From Folioceros fuciformis (taxonomy: Eukaryota > Anthocerotophyta > Anthocerotopsida > Anthocerotales), in assembly GCA_049999805.1 (NCBI GenBank), contig JBNGIO010006379.1:775414-839413 (forward strand): 64,000 bases of DNA, in the 5' to 3' direction. The position numbers were made by a program, and so were the translations under genes. Below, one piece after another: positions 60,280 through 64,000 of the stretch (its first letter is position 1; every line of letters begins with the position of its first letter). The notes beneath the pieces are model-generated. The model saw only the letters and a list, made by a program, of their open reading frames with translations. It was not told the origin of the DNA and searched no databases.

Positions 60280-62591
60280 CTATATAGACAGCGAAACGAC
60301 ATTAGGTTCCTGGGCATCTGAAATGTTTGAGAAAATCGGAACGGAGGAATCCCAAGAGCTCACCCAAGGAGTTTCGTATCCTCTGTCATCGACAAGCCCC
60401 AAGTCTTTCAGTCTTCGTTCAGCGTAGTATTCCAGCTTGTCGAGATTTGCCAAACGCTCTTCAAACCAAGTCTGCAACTCGCGGAGAACGCGCTTTTCAC
60501 CAAGCCTTACTACTACAGCTATCTCCCTTCTAGAGCTTAACGAGCCTGAGTTCAATAGGTCTACATCCTGGCAAGCCCAAGACGATCGTCAGTACGTCCT
60601 CATATTCGTGTGCTACACTTTTTGATAAGCGGATGTTCAACATAGCGCGACCTAAACTAGTGTCGACACCCGTGGAAAGATAGCACCCATTGGGACTCTG
60701 TCTTACCTCCTGAACGGAGGTGGAGTAGCCTGACAAGGCAGTCGAACAACCTTCCAGGATACTTCGACAGATGGCTTCTTCATTCTCTCGGCTTATCGGA
60801 TACTGAAGATGCTCCCACACCGCATTCCGGAAAAGAGCCTGGCAGGCGTCATACTTAAGATTTATGAAAAGCTGAAGAGCAGAGATGCATGTACGGATAC
60901 TCTAGTCCAGAGTCTCAAAGCTGCACAACCATGTAACATAAAAATAGGAACAGAAGACAGGGCGTGAAGGAGAAACCAACAACAGCGACCCACCTCTAGA
61001 TGGAATGCGTCAGCTCCGCCAAGCACAGTTAGCCTAAGAAAGGTCAACATATCTTCTGAGGGACCTTCCCCTGCCACTAAATCGTAATACATAGTACTCT
61101 CCCGCTTGTTGACCTGGCATATGTCCAGCTTATCGTCCAGGAATCGATCAGATTCTGGGATTTCAAGGGTAAGCGTGAACTTGTCGCGAGAGGTACTTGG
61201 TGTTCCATTCAATCCCGTATCCCTTTCTACAAAGCCGTAGTCCAAAGCTAGTTGCGCATTGCTTTTATCTTGCCCGTATTGTATCAAAACCTGCATGTCG
61301 GAGACACAAGTTTCACATGAGAATGACCAGGATACAGCTGGTACCCGCAAAGCCTTCCAGCCCAACTACAGCAAATGGTCTAATACCTGCTCTCCAGTTC
61401 TGCAGCTAGACCCAGAACGAACGGCAAGCAGGCTCTGTTGGGAAAAAAAGCCTGCACTTTTCTTTTCCCAGCTGCTGCGTTCTTTCAAACCACTTCCATG
61501 GTTGACCTGCAACGAACAAGCTCAGTCCAGACCCAGACGGAACCGAACCCAAAAGACACGGAGCAGATCACCTACCAGGTCAGCGAAAGGAACCAAAGCA
61601 AGGTCATCGCCTGTCAGGGGAGCAAACGAACGTGATCGAAGCATCCCGAATGTCCAAACGAGATCATTGAAGGTAATATCCTTGAGACCAGAATTTGACT
61701 TCTGCAACTCCTCTTTCAGTGCCTTGTACTCGCTCTCAACATACTCCTTGTACCCCAAGGCGGATGTCATCAGCTGCGAGCCTGCTCGCACAAACCGAGC
61801 TCGCTGGTCAACCGCATACTTCAGCGGGAAAAGGTCAGAATGGACAGCACCCTTGTTGCTAGTCTCAAAGATGTGCCCACGCCACGCATAATCAGCTGTT
61901 CACCTTGAAGCTCTGCTAATTCTTCATCTGACCTACAGGCCCGCGACCACAACAAATATGGAGAATCAGCACCCTATGTTCCCGCCCGACTGAGCTCAAA
62001 ATCCACAAGCTCCTGTCTCCACACTCACCAAAAGAGGGGCGAATCCAACTCATCCGGCAGCGCGTCTAGATAAGGACGCCACTTGGAATTCGGCACCGAC
62101 TTCTCATGAAGAAGAAATAGCGCGATGGCGATCCACGGCTTCTTCCCCTCGCAAAGGCGCCCGACTTCCCCACTGGCCCGGGCTGTGGCTGCATTTATCC
62201 ACAACGCGGATGGCACAGCCAGCACCTCTTCTCCTTCCCCCACGCTTTTCTCTGCTACCAACCCCAAGCGTTCCGGCACAGAAGCAGGCCGCACGGCCCC
62301 ACCGGCAACCCCGTTTTCGCGGAGCCACGTCCAGAGCCTCTGCACCTTCTCCTCCTGCGTGTCCACACACGGAAACAACCGATCCGTGAAGGCACTGCTT
62401 CCATTCCACAACCAGGCCCCTTTGACACCGGAACTGACCTGACTGGACACGGTAACAGTTGGCGCTTGTGTTGCTCGTAGGGCTACCACGCTTGACCGGC
62501 CCCGGCTTCTACTCCTGCTTGCTGTCGATGCGGGCAAGGAGCCGAAGTGCACGCTGCTGCGCAGTGCTGCTGCAGCTGCCATGGCCGCCAT
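60280..62591 (-). CDS. LSMT-L: Plastid SET-domain protein lysine methyltransferase (Rubisco LSMT-like)
   Basis: Seven exons: 62029-62591, 61904-61932, 61576-61781, 61387-61506, 60994-61290, 60707-60838, 60280-60567, joining to 544 aa. The enzyme class trimethylates Lys14 of Rubisco large subunit in some plants and plastid fructose-bisphosphate aldolase in most. SET blocks: LGLVAEKSVGEGEEVLAVPS, WIAIALFLLHEKSVPNSKW, LFWSDEELAELQGSQL, FGMLRSRSFAPL and SNAQLALDYGFVER; the Rubisco-substrate-binding C-terminal domain has ESDRFLDDKLDI, LRLTVLGGADAFHLEALFRN and LEYYAERRLKDLGLVDD. The usual INHS motif reads VNHG at residues 267-270. Residues 1-60 are a transit peptide (MAAMAAAAALRSSVHFGSLP). The 29-nt second exon is very small but restores WSDEELAELQG exactly. 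Confidence 0.93.
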
Positions 62592-63351
62592 CGGAGTCGC
62601 TCCTTACCGAGCTCCTGTCCGGCGTAAAACGGAGCAGCCTGGTGTTGCAGGTACCGGTTTGCCTACCCGCTGAGTAGCCAACCCGGTCCTGTCTAGGTCC
62701 AGTTTGAATCTAGTATTTTGCCGCCCAAATAGCCCGAGATTGTGTGTAATAAGGGAAACCGGTGCTTGACGTACAGTACCAGGTAGCTTATCGTGACGTA
62801 CATACTAGGTGAGAACCTAGTGGGCAAAGCTGGTGGGGCCACGCGCTCGTTTGCGGAGTAGGCCTATGGACCTGAAATCCGCAAAAGATCTTCCACGCAG
62901 ATGCTAATGATCAGGTCGTCAGGGCGCGACGTCCAACTGTGCAGCGATCCACCCCATCAATCGACCATCTGCTCACACAAGTGTGGAGGGAAATTCAAAG
63001 ACCGCCAAAGGCGATATGTAGTTCTCATCAGCATGGGCAGTAGCCTGTCAGGCTGACTGCCACACAAAAGCGGTAAAGACACAAGTGTTCACCAGTAGAC
63101 AGCAGAGTACCCACTGACAACTACTGGAAGGAGCTAAATCTCACGGCCAGCTTACTGGAAATATGTAGAACAACCAGCGGGGCTACTACTGGTTGTAAGT
63201 ACTTGCGAGACGACATACTGTACAGAATTCTACTCTGGAGTTTAAAGTACAAGACAAGAAGGACCAAAATTGACGAAGTAATGGAAGCGGTCATCTGGAG
63301 AAGCTTTGCTTCAAAAATGTAGAATACAGTTGGCGTCGGTCCTTGAACTCT
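62592..63351. other. Intergenic between the coiled-coil gene and LSMT
   Basis: Promoter side of the methyltransferase and 3' side of the coiled-coil gene. No gene or repeat recognised. Confidence 0.5.
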
Positions 63352-64000
63352 TCAGTCGCACGATCCCTCGTAATTCCCGCGTAGGATTGATATTTGGCCC
63401 TCCTTCACCATCACATCCTCATCCAGCTGGACCACCTTCCGTCTCAAGACCTCCACTTCGGCACTCATTCTTAACGCTTCCCTACCCATCTCTTCTGCCT
63501 CCTGCTGCATGTTGTCCCTCTCCTTGGTTATCCTAGGAATCTCTTCCTTGAAAATGGTGAGCTGTTTCATCTGTTCATCGACCTGTGCTTGCAGCATGGT
63601 TATCTTCGCGTCCTTTTCCTTCACCTGCAAGTGAAAACAAGTCAACAGATGACAACAGTGCTGCGACCCTGTACTCGAAGCGGGTACTACACGCTAGGCA
63701 AGCCCATGTGTTGAGTGAGTATAGGAATCAGATGTCGGCACCTGTTGCTCGAGGATCTCCAGTCTCCTGTTCGCGTCTGCCAGCATTTTTCGAGTCTGCT
63801 GCAGCTCGTTCTGCAGCCAGTCTCGCCTTTGCACCAAAAGTGACAACTCCTTGTTGCTGTCTTCAATGTCAGCTTCTCTCGAACACAGTTTGTCTCGTAG
63901 TAACTTGCAGTTGAGCTCCTGCGCTTTCACCTCGTTCTTAAGCTCCCGGATGTTCTCGTTGAGCTAGAGGAAAAGACAAAAACTGACAATGGATCAAGAC
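63352..64000 (-). CDS. Coiled-coil protein, C-terminal part (runs off the window)
   Basis: Two exons, 63742-63963 and 63352-63624, in phase 0, with earlier exons beyond 64000. They encode at least 164 residues of almost continuous heptad coiled coil: LNENIRELKNEVKAQELNCK, ELSLLVQRRDWLQNELQQTR, EILEQQVKEKDAKITMLQAQ, VLRRKVVQLDEDVMVKEGQI, ending SCD-stop. No family is identified; the sequence resembles plant filament-like or tether proteins only in composition. The end coordinate is the window edge, not the start codon. Confidence 0.7.

Overview
The window is nuclear DNA from a streptophyte plant. The best fit is a seedless land plant (bryophyte, lycophyte or fern grade), but the species cannot be named from sequence alone. 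Evidence: GT-AG spliced genes with introns of roughly 70-500 bp; plastid-targeted proteins (PSRP5 ribosomal protein, Rubisco-type SET methyltransferase, MurG); a long PLS-type PPR protein; a plant-type cytosolic tRNA-Asp(GUC); telo-boxes (AAACCCTA) in promoters. Three genes are unusual for a seed-plant genome: an animal-type catechol O-methyltransferase, a UPF0060/YnfA-family membrane protein and a three-domain GNAT acetyltransferase.

Layout. 1-7230: BTB/T1-domain protein (+), a lipid-anchored LRR protein (-), TIP41 (+). 8765-14884: cobalamin-independent methionine synthase (+), an AT-rich island with a small secreted DUF26/Gnk2-like protein (-), ribosomal protein eS19 (+). 17012-27429: two intronless CYP94-like P450 genes (+) in direct orientation, separated by a decayed Mutator-like element with long inverted repeats, inside which a 1.2-kb pogo/Tigger-like element is nested; a short tandem array with a 10-N gap lies just outside. 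28175-32021: plastid-type MurG (-) head-to-head with a triple-GNAT gene (+). 32909-42961: DEAD-box helicase (DDX24/Mak5 type, +), COMT (-), PSRP5 (-), GT61 glycosyltransferase (-), glutathionyl-hydroquinone reductase (-). 43904-46474: an unidentified spliced gene with a duplicated exon (+), the UPF0060 protein (+), tRNA-Asp (+). 46475-48909 is AT-rich and gene-poor. 48910-64000: PPR protein (+), double-BRCT protein (+), PEX12 (-), pfkB sugar kinase (-), plastid LSMT-like SET methyltransferase (-), and the 3' end of a coiled-coil protein (-).

The genes do not form a pathway. They are mainly housekeeping genes (TOR/PP2A signalling, methionine cycle, ribosome, peroxisome import, organelle RNA and protein modification) with a central repeat-rich block that explains the spacing of the two P450 copies. 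Spliced coordinates were derived by hand from reading frame, splice signals and remembered family sequences; no database search was run. The most unusual items are the three-domain NAA50-like protein, the plant UPF0060 protein, the Gnk2-like gene in an AT-rich island, and the nested-transposon structure with a readable empty site.
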